Notes: generated from the letters alone by a model not told the origin. A stretch of DNA of 28,578 nucleotides from CAYSPT01 sp964432985 (GCA_964432985.1 CAYSPT010000066.1:1-28578); one strand, 5' to 3'; numbered from the stretch's first letter, positions 1-7,469 are shown. Made by a program: numbers and translations.

Positions 1-69
1 CGCAATATGCTGGTGAGCTACACGCCGGACATGCTCATCGACGGGGTGAGTGTCAGCGGCAAGGGGTAG
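1..69 (+). CDS. 3' end of an unidentified protein (partial)
   Basis: Frame 1 is open from the left edge to a TAG at 67-69 and gives 22 residues ending in VSVSGKG. Codon choice (many G/C third positions) resembles the housekeeping genes further right, so this is probably the tail of a real gene that begins outside the window. It converges on the abiE operon, whose stop lies 19 bases away. The fragment is too short to assign a family, and a chance open frame cannot be excluded. Confidence 0.35.
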   Translation, partial: RNMLVSYTPDMLIDGVSVSGKG

Positions 70-88
70 ACCGAAGGGCAGTACCCTT

Positions 89-1060
89 TCAGATCAATCC
101 TTTGTGCCGCCGCACATTGATTGCCTTCCATTCGAGAAGCGGCTGGCCTTGGATACTTTTCTGCAGGGCTTTGTCAGATGTCAGAAGCGTCGAGTCAATC
201 TTCCCCCGGTCGAGTAGCAGGTCCAGGAATTCCCGCTCAGCGTCTGAAAAGGTCAGCACCGCCGACAGACCATCTCGACATTCTTTCACTAATCGCGCCC
301 AGTATTCGGCTGATTCCACTTGGCGCTCCGGCGAGTTGATCCGGAGCATAGGAATCAACTGTCTGGCCAACTCCATGGCGTCGAAGTCCACATCGTCCAC
401 GGAAACCGTCCTCCAATCTTTCCTGTTCATCGCGCCGTAGACCACTAACCCGATGCGAAGGCGGCGGTAATCGAGGTTGCCCATTTGGAGAATCCGGTGG
501 CTGTCGAACAGGTCCCTCGCCTGTCTGCGTGCGAGTAGCGCCGCCAGTTTACCAGCCGCCAGTTCATGGTGATCCAGGACGGGAATTCCCGTGGCCCGCC
601 AGGCACCGACGGGATGAGAATCGAGCGTAGTCACCGGCCACAGCGGGAGACGGAACATGAAATTGATGTCCACTGCGAGGTTGCCGCTCTGGCCAGAGGC
701 GTTTTCATACCGCAACGACCATTTGCCTCCAGCGTGTTCTTCAGGCATCCGCCTGACGGTGAAACCCTCCCGAGCGAAGACCGCTTGAACGGCCTGTTCG
801 ATCTTTGGACGTTCGGCGAGCATCCCATCGCGGTCTTCGGCCCCCACATAGTTTAGATCGATGTCGACGGAGAGCCGGGGCACATCGAAAACGAAGATAT
901 TCAAGGCCGTACCGCCCTTGAGTACCAGCTTCCCCTTGAGGAATGGGTGACTCCGCAATGCGTCCAACAGCCCCAACAAATGGGCGGCCTTTTCGAGCAC
1001 ATCCGGTCTGAAGCCCGTCGCCTCTGCTTCAGCTGCCAGCTTCTCGGGAGAGATTATCAT
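89..1060 (-). CDS. abiEii: AbiEii/AbiGii-family nucleotidyltransferase toxin
   Basis: This is the toxin of a type IV (AbiE) toxin-antitoxin system, about 323 residues. Family members are DNA polymerase beta-like nucleotidyltransferases, linked to phage abortive infection and, in characterised relatives, to modification of tRNA ends. The nucleotidyltransferase signature is visible: KGGTAL near residues 48-53, followed by SVDIDL near 64-69, supplying the Gly-rich motif and the metal-binding Asp pair. The conserved block around HHELAAGKLAALLARRQARD, with DLFD following, is also typical. A longer reading frame extends 18 codons upstream. I place the start at the ATG whose first base is 1060, because it forms an ATGA overlap with the stop of the upstream antitoxin gene, the usual translational coupling for this operon. 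Family call is firm; activity is inferred. Confidence 0.9.
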   Translation of the reverse strand: MIISPEKLAAEAEATGFRPDVLEKAAHLLGLLDALRSHPFLKGKLVLKGGTALNIFVFDVPRLSVDIDLNYVGAEDRDGMLAERPKIEQAVQAVFAREGFTVRRMPEEHAGGKWSLRYENASGQSGNLAVDINFMFRLPLWPVTTLDSHPVGAWRATGIPVLDHHELAAGKLAALLARRQARDLFDSHRILQMGNLDYRRLRIGLVVYGAMNRKDWRTVSVDDVDFDAMELARQLIPMLRINSPERQVESAEYWARLVKECRDGLSAVLTFSDAEREFLDLLLDRGKIDSTLLTSDKALQKSIQGQPLLEWKAINVRRHKGLI

Positions 1061-1863
1061 AGTACCTCTCCCCAGGACCGTTCGAGGACTTCTCTCGGAA
1101 CCACCAGGTTCCATGCCGACACGAGTCGACCGGGTTTTCGTCTGAGACGGTCCAGGTAATGAGGTTGTCGGGGGCGCATATCGTGAAGCATCTTCAGGTA
1201 ATGGTCTTCCACCATCAACGGTTCACGATGCTGTTCCAGGAAGAACCCTACCTTCGCTACGGTGGTCGCATTTCCGAGCAGGAGCGCGTACCCCACGACC
1301 TGGTCGAGGTCAAAAAATTCAATGGACTCCAGCGACCGCCAGATTTCCTCCCAGCTTCCCGAGAGGTCTGGACGATCCAGCACATCGACCAGGGTCCGTT
1401 CAAGGGACGCAACCATTAATGGCTGACCGGAGCGCTCCGCAGTTGAAACGGCGAACCGCGCTTTTCCTGCGCGGAGGAGAGCAAGCGGAAACTTCGTGCC
1501 TCGGAAGACATGGGAACGGAACGTCAGAGATCGGAGGGGGCGGGATGCCGAATAGGTGAAATGGGTATGAATCGAGTAAGCCCTTCCGTGGAACTCCAAA
1601 GCGGTGTGGTGCGAAAGCACTGCATCCGGCGTCAACTTCGCGGCTACGAGAAAGGGGTCGACCGGATATGAACCGGGGTTGGCTCCCGGCGGGATGACGG
1701 CATACAACCCGCGCCGTATACGAACGATCCGTCCAGTCTTCTTGTGATAGGCCAGGAGAGCTTCCCGCGCCCGTCCGCCGACTGCACCATGGGACGACAG
1801 ATGTTTGGCCAGCTCCTCACCGGTGAAAACCGGGTGATTTCGAAAAAAACTATCGTGTTTCAT
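1057..1863 (-). CDS. abiEi: AbiEi-family antitoxin / transcriptional autorepressor
   Basis: This is the antitoxin of the AbiE system, about 268 residues. Family members have an N-terminal winged-helix domain that represses the operon and a C-terminal domain that neutralises the toxin without stable protein-protein binding. The N-terminal part reads as a DNA-binding domain, with a wing-like IVRIRRGLYAVIP segment around residues 48-60. It is followed by PDAVLSHHTALEFHG and the ASLERTLVDVLDRPDL block typical of AbiEi_4-like proteins. Two ATGs are possible. I prefer the one at 1863 because AAGGA lies 8 bases before it, whereas the ATG at 1872 overlaps that ribosome-binding site. The gene precedes and overlaps abiEii by four bases. 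Two inverted repeats in its promoter are the likely operators. Confidence 0.88.
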   Translation of the reverse strand: MKHDSFFRNHPVFTGEELAKHLSSHGAVGGRAREALLAYHKKTGRIVRIRRGLYAVIPPGANPGSYPVDPFLVAAKLTPDAVLSHHTALEFHGRAYSIHTHFTYSASRPLRSLTFRSHVFRGTKFPLALLRAGKARFAVSTAERSGQPLMVASLERTLVDVLDRPDLSGSWEEIWRSLESIEFFDLDQVVGYALLLGNATTVAKVGFFLEQHREPLMVEDHYLKMLHDMRPRQPHYLDRLRRKPGRLVSAWNLVVPREVLERSWGEVL

Positions 1864-1892
1864 AGACGGCATCCTTGATATTGTTTCACGTT

Positions 1893-1913
1893 ACCCATAA
1901 TAATGTTATGGGT
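1893..1913. promoter_or_regulatory. Inverted repeat 1: probable AbiEi operator over the -10 box
   Basis: ACCCATAA and TTATGGGT form a perfect 8-bp inverted repeat with a 5-base centre. It covers the -10 hexamer of the abiE promoter. Known AbiEi proteins bind inverted repeats in their own promoter, so an operator role is a reasonable inference. It shares the string TATGGGTTTT with the second repeat, 74 bases upstream. Confidence 0.65.
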
Positions 1914-1931
1914 TTTAACTTCAAATGTCAA
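1903..1931 (-). promoter_or_regulatory. Sigma70-type promoter of the abiE operon
   Basis: Read on the minus strand, TTGACA (1931-1926) is followed after 17 bases by TAACAT (1908-1903), a near-consensus -35/-10 pair. The predicted transcription start lies about 30 bases before the abiEi start codon. The -10 hexamer lies inside the inverted repeat at 1893-1913, which suits autorepression. Confidence 0.75.
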
Positions 1932-1964
1932 GAATAAGGTCTGGATTTCTTGACGATTTTTCGT

Positions 1965-1990
1965 AAAACCCATCTGAAACTATGGGTTTT
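1965..1990. promoter_or_regulatory. Inverted repeat 2: probable second AbiEi operator
   Basis: AAAACCCAT and ATGGGTTTT form a perfect 9-bp inverted repeat with an 8-base centre, upstream of the -35 box. The centre-to-centre distance to repeat 1 is about 75 bp, close to seven helical turns, so both sites would face the same side of the DNA. The shared CCCAT/ATGGG half-sites suggest one protein reads both. Confidence 0.6.
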
Positions 1991-2050
1991 GCGTCTGTGT
2001 ACCAACAATCTGCACAGTCTTGAAACCGGGAGTGCCGATTTTTTTGCTTC

Positions 2051-2566
2051 CCGCCGTACGGCAGCCATGATTCGGACACGGCCGGTTTGCCCGCCGGCGC
2101 CGCCTGGCTGGCGGCGGTGAGCTGGGACCTGCCCTGGGAGCTTCGGGCGACCGTCATCTACGGTCAAGGCGACGAAGAGTTCCAGCCCGTGGGTATCCAC
2201 TACTGGCGGCGTCCGCTGGGCCTGTTCGGCGCCATGCAGTACGGCGCTCTCCCGGCCGGCAGTACCCTGGCTACCGGCTCCCTGTCGGGAATAGAGGAAA
2301 AGGCCTTTATCATCGATCACGGGATTAACGAACAGCTGACCCTCAGGTTGATCCACGAAAATGTGAAGGTCAACGACACCAACCCGGCCCTGGACAACTT
2401 CTTGTGCTATCACCGTATCGGCCTGGGGCTGGATTACCGCTACCGGCCCAACACGAACCTGGAGCTGGCCTGGGATACAATCAACTTCAACAAGTGCATG
2501 CTGAACCGTTTGCTCAATTCCGGCGGCTGGGAGCGTTACCGCCTGGGAATGAGGGTCAAGTTCTGA
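2051..2566 (+). pseudogene. 5'-truncated outer-membrane beta-barrel protein
   Basis: The reading frame gives about 170 residues of alternating hydrophobic and polar strands (for example ELRATVIYGQGDEEF, NLELAWDTINF, YRLGMRVKF) and ends in Phe, as outer-membrane beta-barrels do. No signal peptide or plausible start is present. The only in-frame start is a TTG at 2087, and recognisable protein seems to begin abruptly near 2051 after an in-frame stop at 2021-2023. The missing N-terminus coincides with the abiE promoter region, so the gene was probably cut by arrival of that operon or by a deletion. Fragments resembling its 3' part recur at 2612-2625 and 3428-3476. The exact porin family is not recognised. 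Confidence 0.55.
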
Positions 2567-2625
2567 CAATTTGAGCTGATCACTCGGCCGGTTGTCAGCC
2601 CAAACGGATGATGGTCAAGTTCTGA
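2553..2625 (+). repeat. Duplicated 3' end of the outer-membrane gene
   Basis: GGTCAAGTTCTGA, encoding VKF-stop at the end of the truncated barrel gene (2554-2566), recurs at 2613-2625. There it follows ATGATG and again reads MMVKF-stop. The copies are 59 bases apart. This could be a remnant of a decayed paralogue or a short extragenic repeat. The rest of 2567-2745 shows no gene. Confidence 0.45.
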
Positions 2626-2745
2626 TCGGGGTATGAAATCACACCAGGAAGCTTCGGATAACAGGCATTCTGCCAATGGCCACCGCGCCGCGCGGGGTGG
2701 TGGGCGTAGGAATGGAAATGGATTTTCTGCGATGTATTTACTCTG

Positions 2746-2973
2746 TCAAGCAGCCATGTAGTCGCGGATTTCGACCTTTACACTGCCTTCCGCTGCTTTT
2801 TCCGCCGTTAAGAATAACTGCCGTGTTATATCTTCGTCGATATATTCCTCTCCGCAGTTCCGGCATACACGAGCCGGAACTTTTTTTACCACCAGCGTCA
2901 AACCATCTTTTTCAAGGGTGACAGTGGCGGTACCCGGTTGGACTTCTCCCTGTCTGCACACGACGCACTTCAT
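2746..2973 (-). CDS. YgiT/MqsA-type zinc-finger antitoxin
   Basis: A 75-residue protein with two CxxC pairs (CVVC near residues 3-6 and CRNCGEEY near 38-45). This is the zinc-binding N-terminal module of MqsA/YgiT-type antitoxins, and it ends with a short helical tail. It lacks the C-terminal helix-turn-helix of full-length MqsA, so DNA binding by this protein alone is doubtful. I start at the ATG at 2973: AGGAGG lies 8 bases before it and the codon overlaps the stop of the upstream DUF4258 gene as ATGA. The longer frame to 3006 runs through that ribosome-binding site. DUF4258 plus YgiT-type zinc finger is a common two-gene arrangement, so an antitoxin role is likely but inferred. Confidence 0.8.
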   Translation of the reverse strand: MKCVVCRQGEVQPGTATVTLEKDGLTLVVKKVPARVCRNCGEEYIDEDITRQLFLTAEKAAEGSVKVEIRDYMAA

Positions 2974-3296
2974 ACCGTTTTCCTCCTTGTGAAATCCGCA
3001 TTCCATTGAGTCATGCTCGGCTCATAGACCGTGATTACAATTTTCTCACCGGTTCCCGCACAAACAGCCAGGACCACATGTAGCGGGCGTGAATCAACCC
3101 ATCCCAGAATGAGACTGCTGGGATAAGGGGTGTCATCCGGATAAGATTCCAGAACAACACCTCGTGCAATGACTTCATTAACATCATCAGGCGAGATATC
3201 GCGTTCAAACATCCTTCTAATGGCGTGTATCCTGAAAACGATCTTTTCCCGCAAACCGGTCTGCCTTTCAAAAAGCTCCAGATCGCATTTATTCAT
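2970..3296 (-). CDS. DUF4258-family protein, probable toxin
   Basis: About 108 residues. The core HAIRRMFERDISPDDVNEVI, the following SYPDDTPYPSSLILGW segment, and VVLAVCAGTGEKIVITVYEP are characteristic of DUF4258. These are small RelE/BrnT-like proteins usually encoded directly before a zinc-finger antitoxin. The gene overlaps its partner by four bases (ATGA). A longer frame begins at 3332, but I prefer the ATG at 3296 because the extended -10 at 3316-3321 lies between the two ATGs and would exclude the longer start. The Shine-Dalgarno signal is weak. An RNase function for this family is plausible but not shown by the sequence. Confidence 0.78.
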   Translation of the reverse strand: MNKCDLELFERQTGLREKIVFRIHAIRRMFERDISPDDVNEVIARGVVLESYPDDTPYPSSLILGWVDSRPLHVVLAVCAGTGEKIVITVYEPSMTQWNADFTRRKTV

Positions 3297-3315
3297 TATG
3301 ATCTGTCTCGAAAAT

Positions 3316-3321
3316 AGTATA
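3316..3321 (-). promoter_or_regulatory. Extended -10 promoter of the DUF4258 toxin-antitoxin pair
   Basis: On the minus strand TGTTATACT is an extended -10 (TGnTATACT) about 20 bases before the ATG at 3296. No good -35 is seen, which is acceptable for extended -10 promoters. The leader would be very short. Confidence 0.45.
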
Positions 3322-3427
3322 ACAGATTCCATGAAATACCGGAAAGTGAAAATACATCCTTCCCTGAGGGATCAATCGCCCAAAAGGATCCCTCAGCTGA
3401 GCGAGTTGAATAGAGTCATCTGCTGCA

Positions 3428-3476
3428 GGAGCTGCCCCGGGATACAGTCGGCTTCAAGAGGTGTATGCTGAACCGT
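3428..3476 (+). pseudogene. Second decayed fragment of the outer-membrane protein family
   Basis: These 49 bases match 2461-2509 in the truncated barrel gene at 41 of 49 positions without gaps. The translation conserves a DTxxF...CMLNRLL pattern. After 3476 the similarity stops and the frame runs to a TGA at 3544-3546. It is therefore a relic of a paralogue or a partial duplication. The rest of 3297-3603 holds the promoter at 3499-3527 and no gene that I can see. Confidence 0.55.
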
Positions 3477-3498
3477 CTCCTGCCTGCGTTCTGTCTGG

Positions 3499-3527
3499 TT
3501 GCTTATCTAGCACCAATTTGCTATACT
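3499..3527 (+). promoter_or_regulatory. Promoter of the Na/Pi cotransporter gene
   Basis: TTGCTT (3499-3504), a 17-base spacer and TATACT (3522-3527) preceded by TGC, giving an extended -10. The predicted start leaves a leader of about 70 bases before the start codon at 3604 or 3610. Confidence 0.6.
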
Positions 3528-3603
3528 TCACGCGCTTTAGAATGATGGCTGTATCCGCCATCCCAGTGGAAAAAAATGTATTGCGGATTGACAATCGAGG
3601 AAC

Positions 3604-5421
3604 ATGACCATGGTCGCTCTTGATGACATGGACGAAGCCGCCAGTGAAACGGTTTCTGAAGAGGCCCAATCGGCCACTGAAGAGGAACGCAGCAAACGCG
3701 CGCGCATCAAAAAGATAAAGACCGGTTTCCGGTGCGCCGGGCTGGTGGTACTGCTGGTGCTGCTGGTGTGGAGCGCCATGTCCGGTGCCATGGTTAAAAA
3801 CATCGCCTTCAGTGCCGTTGGCGGGCTCGGCATCTTTCTGTTCGGTATGCAGATCATGTCGAGTGGATTGCAGAAACTGGCGGGTAAACGGCTCAAGCAG
3901 TTTTTAGAAACCATCACCTCCAACCCGGTGTCGGCCGTGATGGTCGGGGCCGGCGTGACGGCCATCATCCAGAGTTCGTCCGCCACTACTGTTATGGTGA
4001 TCGGTTTCGTCAACTCGGGATTCATGACTCTGGCCCAGGCTATCGGCGTTATCCTGGGCGCCAATATAGGCACCACCATCACCGCCCAGCTTATTGCTTT
4101 CAAGATTTCCGCCTACGCTCTTCCGGCCGCGGGGCTCGGGTTTTTCATGTCGTTGTTTTCCAAAGACCGCAAGTGGCGGGTGGCCGGGAACGTACTGCTT
4201 GGGTTCGGCCTTCTGTTCCTGGGGCTGAGTATCATGAAAAGCGCTCTCACACCCCTTAAGGAAAGCGGCGCGGTCAGGGATATATTCCTGATGTTCCGCT
4301 CCAATCCGATACTGGCGGTTATCGCCGGAGCGGTCATGACCATGCTGCTGCAGTCCTCCAGCGCCACTATCGGTTTGACCATGGGGATGGCCGGATCGGG
4401 TCTTATCAGCTTCGAAATCGCCGTGCCCTTCATTCTGGGAGAGAATATAGGTACTACCATCACCGCGGCCCTGGCATGTATCGGAGCCAATGTATCGGCT
4501 AAACGGGCCGCTTTGTCGCACGCGATGTTCAATATCATCGGTGTGATGTATGTATTTCTCATGCTCAAGCTGTTCTGCCGGTTAGTCGATGTGATCACAC
4601 CCGGTGCCGCCGCCGACCCGGCCACCATCGAACGGCACATCGCCAACTCGCACACCCTGTTCAATGTGGTCAATACCATTGTGTTTCTTCCGTTTATTAA
4701 GGTATTCGTGCATCTCACCCGGAAGGTTGTCCCGGGAGAAGAACCGGTATCACAGGAGCCCCATTGGCTTGACAAGCGCCTTCTGCACACCCCCTTTATG
4801 GCTATAAGTGCCGCCATCAAAGAGCTTCGCCGGATGGCCGATCTGGGGCAAACCATGCTCCGAGATGCTTTTACCGCCTTGTTCGAAGATGACGAAGACG
4901 CCCTGAAAGCAGTCTTCGAAAATGAGCAGGCGGTGGATAATCTGGAACACGAAATCACCCATTACCTGGTTCTAATTGCCGAAAAGGATCTCTCCCGGCT
5001 GCAGTCTGAATGGGTGTCAAACCTGTTGTACATAACCAAGGACCTGGAGCGGGTTGGCGACCATATCGAGAATATCGCCGAGTTGGTGAACAAGAAGCAG
5101 GAGGAAAAACTGTCATTCAGCGACCAGGCCCTGACGAGTCTCAAAAAGATGTACAAAGTGGCAGCCGAAATACTGAACGCCGCCGGGAAGGCACTGGAAG
5201 AAAACGACCAGGATCTGGCCGACGATGTGTACGACTACGAAGGTCGTATCGATGAGATGGAAGAAAGCCTGCGCCAGGCCCACATCGAGCGGCTGAATAA
5301 GAAGCTCTGTCACCCCACTGCCGGCATTTTATTCCTGGACATCATTTCCAACCTGGAACGTGTCGCCGACCACTGCAACAACATCGCCGATGTGGTGAGC
5401 AAACACAAATACATCCACTGA
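3604..5421 (+). CDS. Na/Pi cotransporter family protein with PhoU-like C-terminal domain
   Basis: An inner-membrane sodium-dependent phosphate transporter of the NptA/SLC34-like family (PF02690 twice), 605 residues. After a charged cytoplasmic N-terminus of about 40 residues, hydrophobic segments carry the family's duplicated signature: QSSSAT at about 123-128 and 250-255, paired with GANIGTTIT (about 152-160) and GENIGTTIT (about 279-287). From about residue 400 the protein becomes a soluble helical domain with paired ELxxMxxxG-like and LERVxDHxxNIAxxV helices (LERVGDHIENIAELV and LERVADHCNNIADVV), which is a PhoU-like metal/regulatory domain commonly fused to this family. GAGG at 3597-3600 is spaced better for the ATG at 3610 than for the one at 3604. 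It stands alone as a transcription unit, with its own promoter at 3499-3527. Confidence 0.93.
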   Translation: MTMVALDDMDEAASETVSEEAQSATEEERSKRARIKKIKTGFRCAGLVVLLVLLVWSAMSGAMVKNIAFSAVGGLGIFLFGMQIMSSGLQKLAGKRLKQFLETITSNPVSAVMVGAGVTAIIQSSSATTVMVIGFVNSGFMTLAQAIGVILGANIGTTITAQLIAFKISAYALPAAGLGFFMSLFSKDRKWRVAGNVLLGFGLLFLGLSIMKSALTPLKESGAVRDIFLMFRSNPILAVIAGAVMTMLLQSSSATIGLTMGMAGSGLISFEIAVPFILGENIGTTITAALACIGANVSAKRAALSHAMFNIIGVMYVFLMLKLFCRLVDVITPGAAADPATIERHIANSHTLFNVVNTIVFLPFIKVFVHLTRKVVPGEEPVSQEPHWLDKRLLHTPFMAISAAIKELRRMADLGQTMLRDAFTALFEDDEDALKAVFENEQAVDNLEHEITHYLVLIAEKDLSRLQSEWVSNLLYITKDLERVGDHIENIAELVNKKQEEKLSFSDQALTSLKKMYKVAAEILNAAGKALEENDQDLADDVYDYEGRIDEMEESLRQAHIERLNKKLCHPTAGILFLDIISNLERVADHCNNIADVVSKHKYIH

Positions 5422-5487
5422 GATTCCACCGCCGCGGTCCGTGGCAGAAACATACGCATCACCAGGGATATTTAAACAGTCATTTCT

Positions 5488-5517
5488 TTGACACCCGTCG
5501 CGCTGTTCTGCTACACT
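5488..5517 (+). promoter_or_regulatory. Promoter of the secreted propeller-like protein gene
   Basis: TTGACA (5488-5493), an 18-base spacer and TACACT (5512-5517) preceded by TGC. It points at the gene starting at 5637 and implies a leader of about 110 bases. Confidence 0.6.
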
Positions 5518-5519
5518 CA

Positions 5520-5582
5520 CGTCATCCGCTAGCCGGGGTCTGCCCGTGCGGTGCCGAAGGCTGGCGGTGTCTCCTGATGACG
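5520..5582 (+). promoter_or_regulatory. Stem-forming 5' leader element
   Basis: CGCTAGCC (5527-5534) pairs with GGCTGGCG (5559-5566) over 8 bp including one G-T. An outer arm CGTCATC (5520-5526) can pair with GATGACG (5576-5582), though the predicted transcription start falls within that arm. No T-run follows, so it is not a terminator. It could stabilise or regulate the downstream mRNA. No known riboswitch class is recognised. Confidence 0.35.
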
Positions 5583-5636
5583 GAACTAAACGAGCCCTTT
5601 GATGACAACAATGTGTGCGAGACAGAAAGGAACTGA

Positions 5637-7469
5637 GTGATTATGTGGGGAGTAATTAAGCGGCGAGGGATTAAGAAGAACTGGAAGTTGGCGCGGCGGT
5701 TTTCCGGTATTTGTTTTTTACTGGCAGCAGGATGCCTCCTGATGTTATGTGCAGCGCCAATGTGGGCCCAGTGCAACGGGTGCACCGGTAACTGTGCTGA
5801 CAAGGGAACAGTGTCTGAAAGTGCCACCACTACTGCCTGGAAACCGGCTGTGAAAACCGGTTGTGGCGGTACCAACCTGTTGTTGTTGGAAACATCGCTT
5901 CACCAGTTCAAGCGGGCTGTCTCCAACCTGGTAGCGGTCTCGGCGGTAGGGCTGGGAGAGGACCAGATCATGGCCGGGATGTCTTCAGTCAGATCGGTTT
6001 TGCAGGAACTGGTGCCGGCGCTCAGGAAATACTACATATCCTTCGGGTACACGGAGTTCCCTGAACACCTGATGACGCTCTCGACTATTCTTAAACTGGT
6101 GGACGATGTCGAAGAGGCTTCCGTTCACATAAACCACATGACCGGCAGCTTGCCGGGCAGGGATCAGCATCGTAAAGGGGACCTGCTTCTGATCGAGTTT
6201 CTACGGCAGGTTCGCGTTCGGGCGCTGGGAAACGTGCTCGATCGCCTGGACATGCTGCGTGCTGACAATTCTCTGGCCGGTCTCTACACCTCCCTGTACC
6301 CAGACATGGTAGCCAGTTTGAGCGGCTTTAAACTGGTGGACGCCATTTTGTTTCACGAAGGATGCCTGTACATCGTCGATTCCGAAGACCGGACAATTCA
6401 CATGTTCAACGTCAAACCCGCCACCACAGGCGCGCCGTTTTCAGTTATGCCGTATTCAGCCGGCGTGATCGACATATTTAAAGAAGGTGAAGGGGAGCTG
6501 CAGGGAATCTGTTTCGATAAGAAAGGCAACCTGCTGGTGGGCGATGAAGGTTTACAAACGGTACATATTCTCACACCCAAAGACGGGCAGTACGTGCTGT
6601 CCGGCACATTGGATCATCCCGCCGGATTGTTCGACCGGCCCCGGGGGCTAATCATCGGTGTGGATGATGAGATCCTGGTGTCAGACGGTAAAGCAAGGAA
6701 AATCCATGTTTTCGACCACGATTACCGTTATCTCAGAACCCTGGCGGTGTTCCAGGACGAGTTCACCCAGATCGAAGCCATGCTTCCGTTGGGCGACAAC
6801 ATGTTTCTGGTCACCAACGAGTACAACCACAAAATCGGCCGGTTCACCACTGACGGCGACCCGCTGGGGCAGTTCGGGCGGGTACATTTTATGGGACAGC
6901 CGGAGGGCATGGTCAGTCTGCCCGAACCGGTGGACGGGCACAGGGCATTCATGGTGGTGGACGAGTTGTTCGGGGAGTTGGAGATCTTTTCACTCGAAAA
7001 CTTCGGTCATCTCCGGACGATCCGCCTGGGCACCGGTGAGGGGCGGTTCAACCTCAAGTCTCCTGACGGGATAACCCTGGGCCGGATCGACGGCAAAGAT
7101 TACCTGTTTATCTCCGACCAGAAAAACAAGCGTGCGGTCATCTTCGATCTCAAGCACCTGCTGCGGTACGGCGAGTTTTGTTTTTTCCCCGACCCGGAAC
7201 TGCTTGAGATCATGAACGCCACCTTCGATTTCATCGTGGAACGCAAGTTCAGACCTCAGAACGTCATGGCGGCGGCACGTCTGAGAGCCAGGCTCATCCA
7301 TGATATGGACCTCTACCTGGCCAACCATCCGTTCTCGGGAAACCTGTTTGCCTGGGCTTTTGCCGATATGGAACTGTGTGCCGGGATAGACATCGAAGAC
7401 CAGGAGTTCTCCACCCAAATCATGACCGAATTGGTGCAGGACTTCCAGGGGTATCGCGGCAAACGTTGA
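5637..7469 (+). CDS. Secreted NHL/six-bladed beta-propeller-like protein with N-terminal helical domain
   Basis: About 610 residues. A basic N-terminus and a hydrophobic stretch (ICFLLAAGCLLMLCAAPMWA, about residues 24-43) form a Sec signal peptide, followed by a Cys-rich CNGCTGNC patch. Residues about 80-220 look helical. From about 235 to 525 the protein has propeller-like repeats with blades such as GICFDKKGNLLVGDEG, GLIIGVDDEILVSDG and GITLGRIDGKDYLFISDQ, as in NHL or 6-bladed proteins. The last 75 residues are helical. The start may be the GTG at 5637 or the ATG at 5643, with AGGA at 5628-5631. It has its own promoter and structured leader. The function is unknown; such propellers usually bind ligands or proteins in the periplasm. 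Confidence 0.72.
   Translation: MIMWGVIKRRGIKKNWKLARRFSGICFLLAAGCLLMLCAAPMWAQCNGCTGNCADKGTVSESATTTAWKPAVKTGCGGTNLLLLETSLHQFKRAVSNLVAVSAVGLGEDQIMAGMSSVRSVLQELVPALRKYYISFGYTEFPEHLMTLSTILKLVDDVEEASVHINHMTGSLPGRDQHRKGDLLLIEFLRQVRVRALGNVLDRLDMLRADNSLAGLYTSLYPDMVASLSGFKLVDAILFHEGCLYIVDSEDRTIHMFNVKPATTGAPFSVMPYSAGVIDIFKEGEGELQGICFDKKGNLLVGDEGLQTVHILTPKDGQYVLSGTLDHPAGLFDRPRGLIIGVDDEILVSDGKARKIHVFDHDYRYLRTLAVFQDEFTQIEAMLPLGDNMFLVTNEYNHKIGRFTTDGDPLGQFGRVHFMGQPEGMVSLPEPVDGHRAFMVVDELFGELEIFSLENFGHLRTIRLGTGEGRFNLKSPDGITLGRIDGKDYLFISDQKNKRAVIFDLKHLLRYGEFCFFPDPELLEIMNATFDFIVERKFRPQNVMAAARLRARLIHDMDLYLANHPFSGNLFAWAFADMELCAGIDIEDQEFSTQIMTELVQDFQGYRGKR

Noticed and set aside
3169..3471. Plus-strand 100-codon frame over the DUF4258 gene
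   Set aside because: Antisense to the toxin gene and overlapping its promoter; no ribosome-binding site or family features.
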